From positions 1-6,260 of the forward strand of contig DUUR01000111.1 of the NCBI GenBank assembly GCA_012841425.1: 6,260 nt of DNA, in the 5' to 3' direction. A program made the position numbers and the translations under genes. Of the stretch, positions 1 through 6,150 are shown piece after piece. The first letter of the stretch is position 1; every line of letters begins with the position of its first letter. The DNA comes from Bacteroidales bacterium (lineage in GTDB: Bacteria; Bacteroidota; Bacteroidia; Bacteroidales; Dysgonomonadaceae). A model generated the notes under the pieces. It searched no databases. It was not told the origin of the DNA and saw only the letters and a program-made list of their open reading frames with translations.

Positions 1-11
1 ATTTTACTGTG

Positions 12-19
12 CAAAGCAA
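12..19 (-). promoter_or_regulatory. Possible leftward -7 box for a gene beyond the left edge
   Basis: On the minus strand these bases read TTGCTTTG followed by CA, one mismatch from the Bacteroidetes -7 consensus TAnnTTTG. It would start transcription near the left end, so its gene would lie outside the window, divergent from the GT5-like gene. No clear -33 TTG is seen at the right distance. In related genomes, as I recall, a pantothenate gene (panC) often lies divergent here, but nothing in the window proves that. This is weak evidence in AT-rich DNA. Confidence 0.25.
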
Positions 20-132
20 CAAAATATTTACCACATATCGAAGATATTTGCATTATTTCACTCAATAAACGACCTCGACTACAACATATACCACTGTATA
101 TCACAACAATATAAACTTGCGCCTGATTTATT

Positions 133-165
133 TTGTAATTATGTGGATTTTTTTTATTATCTTTG
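133..165 (+). promoter_or_regulatory. Promoter of the GT5-like gene (Bacteroidetes -33/-7 type)
   Basis: The -7 box TATCTTTG at 158-165 matches the Bacteroidetes consensus TAnnTTTG exactly. A TTTTG ending at 135 can act as the -33 element, with 22 bases between the two, slightly longer than the usual 19-21. The spacer holds a run of eight T (148-155). Transcription should begin at about 170-174, roughly 20 bases before the ATG at 191. This rules out the in-frame ATG at 143, which lies upstream of the -7 box. The -7 box overlaps the left arm of a small inverted repeat (159-164 with 175-180). Confidence 0.7.
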
Positions 166-190
166 TACTAAACTAAAGATTATTAGATTC

Positions 191-1003
191 ATGTCTCAAA
201 AAAAGATTTTATACATTTCTCAGGAAATCTACCCTTATGTAGATGAAACACAAATTTCAAACACTTCACGCTATTTGCCACAAGCTATCCAAGAGAAAGG
301 GATGGAGATACGTGCATTTATGCCAAAATATGGAAGTATAAACGAACGCAGAAATCAATTACACGAGGTTATTCGCCTTTCGGGTATGAACCTAATAATT
401 GACGACTCTGACAATTCACTTATAATTAAAGTTGCTTCAATTCAAGCTGCTCGCATGCAAGTATATTTTATAGATAACGAAGACTACTTCCAAAACCGAG
501 AAACACTTGTTGACAATAAGAATGAGGAGTATGACGATAATGACGAACGTAGCATATTCTTTATTAGAGGAGTTATGGAAACTATAAAAAAACTGCGTTG
601 GGTACCCGATATTATTCATTGTCATGGCTGGTTTAGTGCACTCGCACCTCTCTTCGTAAAAAAAGGTTATGCCGACGATCCTTGCTTTAAGGATGCAAAA
701 GTTGTCTGCTCACTTTACGATGAGTCGTTTAACAAACCATTTAACCAAAAAGTAGCCGAAAAACTTCGTTTTGAAGGAATTGGCGATGAGGAAATAGCGT
801 TAATAAAAGACAGAGGAGCAATGGATTACAACAATCTAATGAAATTAGCTATAGACTTTTCAGATGGTATAGTGCTGGGAAGTGAAAAAGTAGACTCTGA
901 AATCGTAAAATATGCTCAAGACAAAAACATTGAGTTACTCCCCTTCCAGTCTGATTTGGATAAGCTGGCAGAAAACATGGAGTTATTTTACAATAAAATT
1001 TGA
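191..1003 (+). CDS. Single-domain GT5 glycogen/starch synthase-like protein
   Basis: The 270-residue cytoplasmic protein resembles only the N-terminal Rossmann half of GT5 glycogen synthase (GlgA, about 480 residues). The opening SQEIYPYV matches the GlgA S-E-x-x-P start. PDIIHCHGW (139-147) matches the GlgA PDVVHxHDW block, keeping the histidine (H143) that aligns with a catalytic one. The stretch 216-239 (LMKLAIDFSDGIVLGSEKV) matches the end of the GlgA N-domain. Key features are missing: the KTGGL loop that binds ADP-glucose is replaced by DETQI (18-22), TIHN by a CSLYDES segment, and there is no C-terminal GT-B domain with its nucleotide-sugar site. Residues 108-120 form an acidic insert. 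Bacteroidales proteins of this length are routinely named glycogen/starch synthase, so this is probably a stable family form and not a fresh truncation. Synthase activity is doubtful; a binding or regulatory role is a guess. The ATG at 191 is chosen because the promoter lies between it and the ATG at 143. A DUF4270 gene follows in the same direction. Confidence 0.85.
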   Translation: MSQKKILYISQEIYPYVDETQISNTSRYLPQAIQEKGMEIRAFMPKYGSINERRNQLHEVIRLSGMNLIIDDSDNSLIIKVASIQAARMQVYFIDNEDYFQNRETLVDNKNEEYDDNDERSIFFIRGVMETIKKLRWVPDIIHCHGWFSALAPLFVKKGYADDPCFKDAKVVCSLYDESFNKPFNQKVAEKLRFEGIGDEEIALIKDRGAMDYNNLMKLAIDFSDGIVLGSEKVDSEIVKYAQDKNIELLPFQSDLDKLAENMELFYNKI

Positions 1004-1116
1004 TTTAATTAGGTCAGATTCTTAACTTAATTCAATTTTTATCTTTTCCTATACACAATTATCATTAAAAATTAGAAGAAAGCTTTTTTTAGTTTTCATA
1101 TCACATTATTTTTTTG

Positions 1117-1124
1117 GATATTTG
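1117..1124 (+). promoter_or_regulatory. Probable -7 box of the DUF4270 lipoprotein gene
   Basis: GATATTTG, followed by CG, differs from TAnnTTTG only at the first base. A seven-T run (1109-1115) sits just upstream. The -33 position (around 1093-1096) is T-rich but lacks a clean TTG. Transcription would start at about 1130, which makes the TTG at 1130 an unlikely start codon and leaves a leader of about 20 bases before the ATG at 1151. The lipoprotein gene can therefore be expressed on its own as well as by read-through from the gene upstream. Confidence 0.5.
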
Positions 1125-1150
1125 CGCTGTTGAAACAAATTTTGAAACTA

Positions 1151-2545
1151 ATGAAGCTCAAATCATTATATAAGGTAATTGCTGTAACCTTTCTTGCTAT
1201 ATTAATTTATTCGTGCAACGACACTCTTGATCAGATGGGATTATCGATTCAACCTGGTCAGGACAGGCTTGTTGTAGGAGTAGACACGCTACAGCTTCAA
1301 GCTCGTACAGTTAAGGTTGACTCGATGTATGCAAGGACTAAATACCCTGTACTAGGAGAATACAGCGATCCTGTATTTGGGTCGATTAAATCAGAGTATA
1401 TTGCGGAATTCTATCTCCCAACAGGAGCTGAATTTAAGACAGGAGCAATTATTGATTCCGTTAAAGCAGTTCTTTCATATACCACTATGATGGGAGACTC
1501 TATTGCTCCGATGGGGTTGTCGGTTTATGAGGTTAACAAAAGCCTAAGAGGCACAAATAATTATACCAATATTGAACCTACAGAATATTCAGACATGTCT
1601 TCACCTTTAGGTGTTCAATCTTTTACAGGAAGTAATTCTACTTACAGAATGCAATCCTATACAACTGATAATTATACTACTGTAACATACAAAGAGTATT
1701 TAATAAATGTAGATTTACCAAAAGCTATCGGAGAGAAGTTTCTTGAAGAGTTTTTAAAGCCAAATCATGGTAAATTATCCAATACTGATAGCTTCAGAGA
1801 GTTTTTCCCAGGACTATACTTCACAACTACTTTCGGTAACAGCACAATAATAAACGTAGATCTGACTTCACTTTATGTTTACTATCACTACCTAGACGAA
1901 AAAGGATCATCTCAAAAACAAGATACAATTAGAAATACATCCTTCAGACTCAATAATACTCCTGAAGTAAGACAAATAAAGCATGTAAAGAGTAATAATG
2001 AAGATCTCTTAATTGAAAATTCAATGCAAACTTACGTAAAGAGTCCTGCAGGAGTAAATACAGAAATTACATTCCCAATTTCAGAGATACATGAAAGCCT
2101 CCAATCTAAAGCATTGAATCTGGTAAACTTCACCGTTTACGCATTACCAGATGCTACTGAAGATGTAAAAGTGAAAATAAATCCACCTAATTACCTCTTA
2201 CTAGTAAATAAAGATTCACTCGACGGCTTCTTTGAAAAGCGTAAATTAAGAGATAATGTAACTAGTTTTCTCTCCGAACCTTTCGATACGAATACATTTT
2301 CATATAAGTTCAACAACATCTCCACAATGATCAATTATTATAATAGTACATTTGATGGGGAGCCCTATGATTTAACTTATTACCTTATTCCAGTAGATGC
2401 TACGTTTACAACAGTGCAACAGAGCTATTATTCATCTGCTCAACAAGTTCTCACCTCTATTCATAATCAAATGTGGCCCACGGCAGCCATACTAGATAAG
2501 AAGCAAGGAAGCTTGCAGCTTGAATTAATATTTAGCGACCTCTGA
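1151..2545 (+). CDS. DUF4270 family lipoprotein, function unknown
   Basis: The protein has 464 residues. It begins with a lipoprotein signal peptide: basic n-region MKLKSLYK, hydrophobic core VIAVTFLAIL, and lipobox IYSC with the lipidated cysteine at residue 22. It should be cut by signal peptidase II and anchored in the envelope, most likely the outer membrane. The bases after the cysteine encode NDTLD, only mildly acidic, so surface display cannot be argued from a lipoprotein export signal. The block containing LGEYSDPVFGSIKSEY, shortly after the signal, and the later run of alternating polar/hydrophobic strands fit DUF4270, a Bacteroidetes family without an assigned activity. No catalytic motif is seen. 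The length is normal for the family. The open frame extends to a TTG at 1130, but the ATG at 1151 gives a standard signal peptide and lies downstream of the likely transcription start. It follows the GT5-like gene by 147 bases, an association I remember as recurrent in Bacteroidales, and ends before a shared terminator. Confidence 0.85.
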   Translation: MKLKSLYKVIAVTFLAILIYSCNDTLDQMGLSIQPGQDRLVVGVDTLQLQARTVKVDSMYARTKYPVLGEYSDPVFGSIKSEYIAEFYLPTGAEFKTGAIIDSVKAVLSYTTMMGDSIAPMGLSVYEVNKSLRGTNNYTNIEPTEYSDMSSPLGVQSFTGSNSTYRMQSYTTDNYTTVTYKEYLINVDLPKAIGEKFLEEFLKPNHGKLSNTDSFREFFPGLYFTTTFGNSTIINVDLTSLYVYYHYLDEKGSSQKQDTIRNTSFRLNNTPEVRQIKHVKSNNEDLLIENSMQTYVKSPAGVNTEITFPISEIHESLQSKALNLVNFTVYALPDATEDVKVKINPPNYLLLVNKDSLDGFFEKRKLRDNVTSFLSEPFDTNTFSYKFNNISTMINYYNSTFDGEPYDLTYYLIPVDATFTTVQQSYYSSAQQVLTSIHNQMWPTAAILDKKQGSLQLELIFSDL

Positions 2546-2568
2546 TATATTAAGATTTCAAAACATAA

Positions 2569-2618
2569 AAATACCCCAAGAAATAGAGTATTTATAAACT
2601 CATTTTCTTGGGGTATTT
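2569..2618. terminator. Bidirectional hairpin terminator between convergent genes
   Basis: Arms 2569-2583 (AAATACCCCAAGAAA) and 2604-2618 are perfect 15-base inverted repeats with a CCCC/GGGG core. A further four pairs form inside (2586-2589 with 2598-2601) across a 2x2 mismatch, giving a long stem with a small AT loop. On the minus strand the stem is followed by a good T tract (TTTTTATGTTTT), so it should end the queG-ruvB transcript. On the plus strand the tail TATTTCATTTG is weaker but usable for the DUF4270 transcript. It lies 23 bases after the DUF4270 stop and 21 bases beyond the ruvB stop. Confidence 0.88.
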
Positions 2619-2639
2619 CATTTGTGAATTATTACAGCA

Positions 2640-3665
2640 CTAAAACAACAACCCCTGCTCACTATTTCTTTTTCTGCCCAGATGGCGATATGCTAAATCG
2701 GTAACCTCTCTACCTCTGGGAGTACGTTTAATAAACCCCTCTTTTATTAAAAAAGGCTCGTATACCTCCTCAATCGTACCAATGTCGTCGCTCACAGCAG
2801 TTGCAATTGTTGATATCCCAACAGGGCCACCATTAAATTTATCAATGATTGTTAGTAGAATCTTATTATCTACTTCATCCAGTCCATGCTTATCGATATT
2901 AAGTGCCTCGAGGGCATATGTCGATATAGCTTTATCTATTTTGCCATTACCTTTCACTTGGGCAAAGTCTCTCACCCTTCTCAGTAAAGCGTTGGCTACA
3001 CGAGGTGTACCCCTACTCCTCGAAGCAATCTCATAAGCTGCATCTTCATCGCACTCCACATTAAGAATATCAGAAGAGCGAATAACTATACCTGTTAAAG
3101 TATCAATATTGTAATACTCGAGATGCATATTAATACCAAATCGAGCACGCAAGGGGCTTGTTAGCAATCCACTTCTAGTCGTAGCACCAACAAGAGTAAA
3201 GGGATTAAGGTCAATTTGTATTGATCGTGCGCTTGGCCCTTTATCTATTAAGATATCAATCCTGTAATCTTCCATTGCACTATAAAGATATTCCTCAACT
3301 ATCGGAGATAATCTGTGTATCTCATCTATGAAAAGAAGATCTTTAGGTTCTAATGAAGTTAGCAAACCAGCTAGATCACCTGGCTTATCCAACACAGGAC
3401 CAGAAGTAACCTTGAAGCCGACCCCTAGTTCGTTAGCTATAATATTTGCAAGTGTAGTTTTACCCAAACCTGGGGGACCATGCAGCAGTACATGATCAAG
3501 AGACTCACTTCTTAAACGTGCCGCACTCACAAAAACTTTAAGGTTTTCAACAACTTTACCCTGTCCTTTAAAACCATTAAAAGTTAAAGGTCTAAGGCTA
3601 TTCTCAAAATCACGTTCTGTATCTTGAAAATTGAGGTTACTATGAATATCAAAATTTTCTTCCAT
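2640..3665 (-). CDS. ruvB: Holliday junction branch migration ATPase RuvB
   Basis: RuvB forms hexameric rings that, with RuvA, drive branch migration of Holliday junctions in recombinational repair, using ATP. The 341 residues are full length for the family. Visible motifs, in order: Walker A GPPGLGKT (63-70); the [14 protein letters not shown] stretch (89-102); Walker B LLFIDE with D114/E115; sensor 1 GATTRSG (160-166); arginine finger region SPLRARFG (170-177); sensor 2 RGTPRVAN with R222; and the C-terminal winged-helix DNA-binding domain, including [16 protein letters not shown] and the RTPRGREVT end. All key residues are intact. The ATG at 3665 gives the N-terminus [10 protein letters not shown], close to Bacteroides RuvB starts. 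It lies 20 bases after queG on the same strand and is probably co-transcribed. A TATTTTTG (-7-like) box lies in the gap (3677-3684), and a 12-base palindrome (3664-3675) touches the start codon. Neither ruvA nor ruvC is in the window. Confidence 0.97.
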   Translation of the reverse strand: MEENFDIHSNLNFQDTERDFENSLRPLTFNGFKGQGKVVENLKVFVSAARLRSESLDHVLLHGPPGLGKTTLANIIANELGVGFKVTSGPVLDKPGDLAGLLTSLEPKDLLFIDEIHRLSPIVEEYLYSAMEDYRIDILIDKGPSARSIQIDLNPFTLVGATTRSGLLTSPLRARFGINMHLEYYNIDTLTGIVIRSSDILNVECDEDAAYEIASRSRGTPRVANALLRRVRDFAQVKGNGKIDKAISTYALEALNIDKHGLDEVDNKILLTIIDKFNGGPVGISTIATAVSDDIGTIEEVYEPFLIKEGFIKRTPRGREVTDLAYRHLGRKRNSEQGLLF

Positions 3666-3675
3666 CTATATAGAT
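3664..3675. repeat. Perfect 12-base palindrome at the ruvB start codon
   Basis: ATCTATATAGAT is fully self-complementary. It includes the last two bases (reading the plus strand) of the ruvB start codon complement at 3663-3665 and fills more than half of the 20-base queG-ruvB gap. It is AT-rich and short, so chance is possible, but its position directly before a start codon and next to a -7-like box would suit an operator or a translation-limiting structure. Confidence 0.5.
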
Positions 3676-3676
3676 A

Positions 3677-3684
3677 CAAAAATA
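3677..3684 (-). promoter_or_regulatory. Possible internal -7 box in front of ruvB
   Basis: On the minus strand these bases read TATTTTTG, an exact match to TAnnTTTG. Transcription would start at about 3668-3672, only a few bases before the ruvB ATG, giving an almost leaderless message. No -33 TTG is present at the expected distance (about 3704-3707). In such AT-rich DNA the match may be accidental. The queG promoter probably supplies most ruvB transcription. Confidence 0.25.
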
Positions 3685-3685
3685 G

Positions 3686-4606
3686 CTATTTTCTACGAGT
3701 TTTAGAAACAGCACTTACATTGCGTTTCAATCCTGCAAACTTTGTTCTTTTAACAGCAGAGCCTCTAAAGATTTCACGATACTCCTCTTCATCCATTTCT
3801 AGCATCTTCTTTAGATCGAGACCCATAAAACTATCATTAGGCATAAATTCCAAGGTATCATGAGGAGTAGACGCTCTATTCCATGGACACACTTTCTGAC
3901 AAATATCGCACCCAAAAACATAATTCTTTAGTCGCGGAGCAACATAACTCGATATCTCTCCTCTATTCTCAATTGTCTGATATGATATACACTTATTAGC
4001 GTTCACCTTGTAAGGTTCTTCAATCGCACTAGTTGGGCAACCATCAATACAACGGGTACAACTTCCACAATTCTCAGTAATTGGGCTATCATATTCTAAA
4101 TCTATATCGATGATAAGTTCACCTAAAAAGAAAAAAGATCCCTTTCCAGGAATTATCAACAAGCTATTCTTACCTACAAAACCTATACCGGCTTGAGCAG
4201 CCCAAAAACGTTCTAAAACAGGAGCAGAATCCGAAAAGTATCTTCCTGCCACCTCAGGATGTCGAGTAGATATAAATTCAAATAACATTTTAAGTTTTCC
4301 TCTTATAACATCATGATAATCCTTGCCATAAGCATAATATGCAAACTGAGGTGCATGAGAAGATTGCTTTTTATGAGGATAATAATTAAGAGCCACAGAT
4401 ATAATCGATTTAGCACCCTCCACCAGTAATCTGGGATCAACTCTTTTATCTATATTTCTAGCCATATAATGCATATCTGCATGCCAATTGTCTTCTATCC
4501 ATTTCATATAGCGTTTCTCCTCGCCGCTATTGTCGGCGGGAGAAATTCCACAAGCATCAAACCCTAATCTTAATGCCTCATTTTTAATTTCTTCAGAAAA
4601 AGTCAT
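3686..4606 (-). CDS. queG: Epoxyqueuosine reductase QueG
   Basis: QueG reduces epoxyqueuosine to queuosine in the wobble position of tRNAs with GUN anticodons, using cobalamin and two [4Fe-4S] clusters. The 306-residue protein starts with the DUF1730 cobalamin-binding region. SDSAPVLER (125-133) holds the likely catalytic aspartate D126, followed by the GFVGKNSLLI block. The ferredoxin-like part has eight cysteines: C180, C183, C186 and C190 (CGSCTRCIDGCP), then C206, C233, C236 and C240 (FGCDICQKVCPWN). It is shorter than the 379-residue E. coli enzyme, lacking the C-terminal HEAT-like extension that contacts tRNA; short forms are known in other phyla. The frame opens at a TTG at 4612, but the ATG at 4606 is two codons inside and gives the natural start MTFSEEIKNEALRLGFD. 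It is the first gene of a probable queG-ruvB operon driven from the divergent promoter region at 4644-4672. Confidence 0.95.
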   Translation of the reverse strand: MTFSEEIKNEALRLGFDACGISPADNSGEEKRYMKWIEDNWHADMHYMARNIDKRVDPRLLVEGAKSIISVALNYYPHKKQSSHAPQFAYYAYGKDYHDVIRGKLKMLFEFISTRHPEVAGRYFSDSAPVLERFWAAQAGIGFVGKNSLLIIPGKGSFFFLGELIIDIDLEYDSPITENCGSCTRCIDGCPTSAIEEPYKVNANKCISYQTIENRGEISSYVAPRLKNYVFGCDICQKVCPWNRASTPHDTLEFMPNDSFMGLDLKKMLEMDEEEYREIFRGSAVKRTKFAGLKRNVSAVSKTRRK

Positions 4607-4643
4607 TTTCAAACAATTAATTCAGCAAAGCCTTGTCATAAAT

Positions 4644-4651
4644 CAAAAGTA
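4644..4651 (-). promoter_or_regulatory. Probable -7 box of the queG-ruvB operon
   Basis: On the minus strand these bases read TACTTTTG, an exact TAnnTTTG match. Transcription would begin at about 4637, leaving a leader of about 30 bases before the queG ATG at 4606. A clear -33 TTG is not seen at the standard distance (around 4672-4675). The box is back to back with the flippase -7 box, 13 bases apart, so polymerases at the two promoters would cover the same DNA. Confidence 0.55.
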
Positions 4652-4664
4652 TAAAAAAATTGTC

Positions 4665-4672
4665 TAATTTTG
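4665..4672 (+). promoter_or_regulatory. Probable -7 box of the flippase operon
   Basis: TAATTTTG is an exact match to the Bacteroidetes -7 consensus TAnnTTTG. Transcription would begin at about 4679, after the TTG at 4660 that opens the long frame, so that TTG cannot be the start codon. This leaves the ATGs at 4690 and 4702. A run of seven A (4653-4659) lies in the spacer region. The -33 element is poor: the closest TTG (4633-4635) is too far upstream. Confidence 0.55.
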
Positions 4673-4701
4673 CAGTAATAACAAGCAACATGAGAGCTCC
4701 C

Positions 4702-6150
4702 ATGACGGAACCATCATTAAAAAATAAAACAATCCTATCTCTATTCTGGAGTTTCATTGATAAATTTGGTCAACAGATACTCAATTTTTTGAGTATGCTA
4801 ATATTAATGAATATTGTTGCAACAGAAGATTATGGAAAAATAAACTCTCTTGCTGTATTCATTGCATTCTCATCTATACTTATCGACAGTGGATTTGGAA
4901 GGGCATTACTAAATCGACAAAACCTCACTAATAAAGACTATTCCACTGTTTTTATATTCAACGTACTATTTAGCATTTTACTTTATTCTTTATTATTCAT
5001 TTCTGCACCATTTTTAAGTGACTTGTTTAATTCATCTGAAATTACACTTATTGCCAGAATGGTTTTCATGTCGATAGTGTTAAATGGGTTGGGACTAATA
5101 CAACAAACAATTCTGACTAAAAAAGCCGACTTCAAGGGTCTATCCAAAATAAATATTACAGCACTGCTTATTGCAAATATTATAGCAATAGTAATGGCCT
5201 TATATGGTTATGGTGTTTGGGCTCTTGTTGCACAAATATTGGTTTACGCACTATTCCGCACAATTTTCCTTTGGATATACTCAAAATGGCGCCCTGCTTT
5301 TGATTTCAGTTTCAATAGTTTAAAATCGTTCTTCTCATTCAGCAGTAAGCTCCTTTTAACAAATACAATAGCCACTATTGGGAATAATATTTACCCTAGT
5401 TTAATTGCTCTATTTTACCCTATGAGCCAGGTAGCCTATTTCAGCCAAGCAAAGAAATATCAGGAAATACCCTTTCTCGCAATCACTAACACATTTCGTT
5501 CTGTAGCCATGCTTATTCTATCAGAAATAAATAACGAAAGCGACAGGATGAAGAGAGTAGTGAGCAAGATGATAAAATCTATAGCATTTATAGCATTCCC
5601 TCTCGGCTTCATCATGATTTTATTAGCAGAGCCCATATTTTACATGTTCTTTAAGGAAAAATGGCTTTCATCAGTTCCATTTTTCCAAGCCCTCACTCTA
5701 GCAGGAATGATTTCTCCTTTTGTCTACATTTTTAATGAGCTTTTTATAGCAAAAGAAAGATCAGCCTATTTTCTTGGAGTAGAAATCCTTAAGGCACTAC
5801 TTTTAATTGTTCTTATAGTTATTCTTTTACCAAAAGGATTAATGGCATTAGCTACTAGCTGGGTTTTATATATATTGGCAACATTACTTATTTCTGTGAT
5901 ACTATCCTCTAAACTAGTTAAATACAATCTTTTGAACTTTCTAAAAGACACAGTTCCCTATATGCTTATTGCACTAATATCCAGTTCTATATCATATTTA
6001 ACAACAAAAAATATTAATCCACCCATACTATTTATTACAATCAACATCTTAATTATAGCAACGCTCTATATCACAACATGCAAACTATTAAAGCTAGAAA
6101 TGATAAAAGAAATAGAAGTGTGGTTTACTAAACGAAGAAAAAACAAATGA
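4702..6150 (+). CDS. MOP-superfamily polysaccharide flippase (Wzx/WzxC-like)
   Basis: This inner-membrane protein of 482 residues should flip lipid-linked oligosaccharides across the membrane for a surface polysaccharide. It is strongly hydrophobic, and about 14 membrane segments can be counted by eye, the usual number for Wzx-type transporters. The first runs from about residue 13 to 38 (LFWSFIDKFGQQ onward) and is followed by the typical ATEDYG loop (40-45). Later landmarks are the central GNNIYPSLIALFYP, the AYFSQAKKYQEIP loop and the PLGFIMILLAEPIFYMFF segment. Polysacc_synt_3/WzxC-type proteins share this N-terminal pattern. The C-terminus is a basic tail (FTKRRKNK). The ATG at 4702 gives MTEPSLKNKT, which resembles family starts; the ATG at 4690 would add four residues and cannot be excluded. 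The substrate cannot be told from the sequence. The stop overlaps the next start (ATGA), so it is the first gene of an operon running out to the right. The promoter region is shared with divergent queG. Confidence 0.9.
   Translation: MTEPSLKNKTILSLFWSFIDKFGQQILNFLSMLILMNIVATEDYGKINSLAVFIAFSSILIDSGFGRALLNRQNLTNKDYSTVFIFNVLFSILLYSLLFISAPFLSDLFNSSEITLIARMVFMSIVLNGLGLIQQTILTKKADFKGLSKINITALLIANIIAIVMALYGYGVWALVAQILVYALFRTIFLWIYSKWRPAFDFSFNSLKSFFSFSSKLLLTNTIATIGNNIYPSLIALFYPMSQVAYFSQAKKYQEIPFLAITNTFRSVAMLILSEINNESDRMKRVVSKMIKSIAFIAFPLGFIMILLAEPIFYMFFKEKWLSSVPFFQALTLAGMISPFVYIFNELFIAKERSAYFLGVEILKALLLIVLIVILLPKGLMALATSWVLYILATLLISVILSSKLVKYNLLNFLKDTVPYMLIALISSSISYLTTKNINPPILFITINILIIATLYITTCKLLKLEMIKEIEVWFTKRRKNK

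Noticed and set aside
35..50. ATATC-GAA-GATAT repeat overlapping a GATATTTG -7-like box on the plus strand
   Set aside because: The arms are only five bases, there is no -33 element, and a better promoter lies nearer the gene at 133-165.
86..101. Inverted repeat ATATAC-CACT-GTATAT upstream of the GT5-like promoter
   Set aside because: The six-base AT-rich arms with no T tract lie more than 30 bases upstream of the -33 region. It could be an operator, but chance is at least as likely, so it is not listed as a feature.
437..625. 62-codon minus-strand frame inside the GT5-like gene
   Set aside because: It lies wholly within a well-supported plus-strand gene, has low-complexity hydrophobic content and no promoter of its own; it is a shadow frame.
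1073..1096. AAAGCTTT with flanking A and T runs as a terminator after the GT5-like gene
   Set aside because: The stem is only a short AT-dominated palindrome without a usable loop or GC core; it does not make a convincing terminator.
2782..3036. 84-codon plus-strand frame antisense to ruvB
   Set aside because: It is complementary to the conserved RuvB C-terminal coding region, and its composition is explained by that gene.
3624..3863. 79-codon plus-strand frame across the queG-ruvB junction
   Set aside because: It overlaps the ends of two strongly supported minus-strand genes and resembles no protein family.
5766..5951. 61-codon minus-strand frame inside the flippase
   Set aside because: It is the complement of flippase membrane segments; no independent evidence of expression.
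95..6080. Shared string TATATCACAACA near 98-109 and within the flippase near 6067-6078
   Set aside because: A single 12-base AT-rich match in unrelated contexts (intergenic versus coding), with no extension on either side; treated as coincidence.
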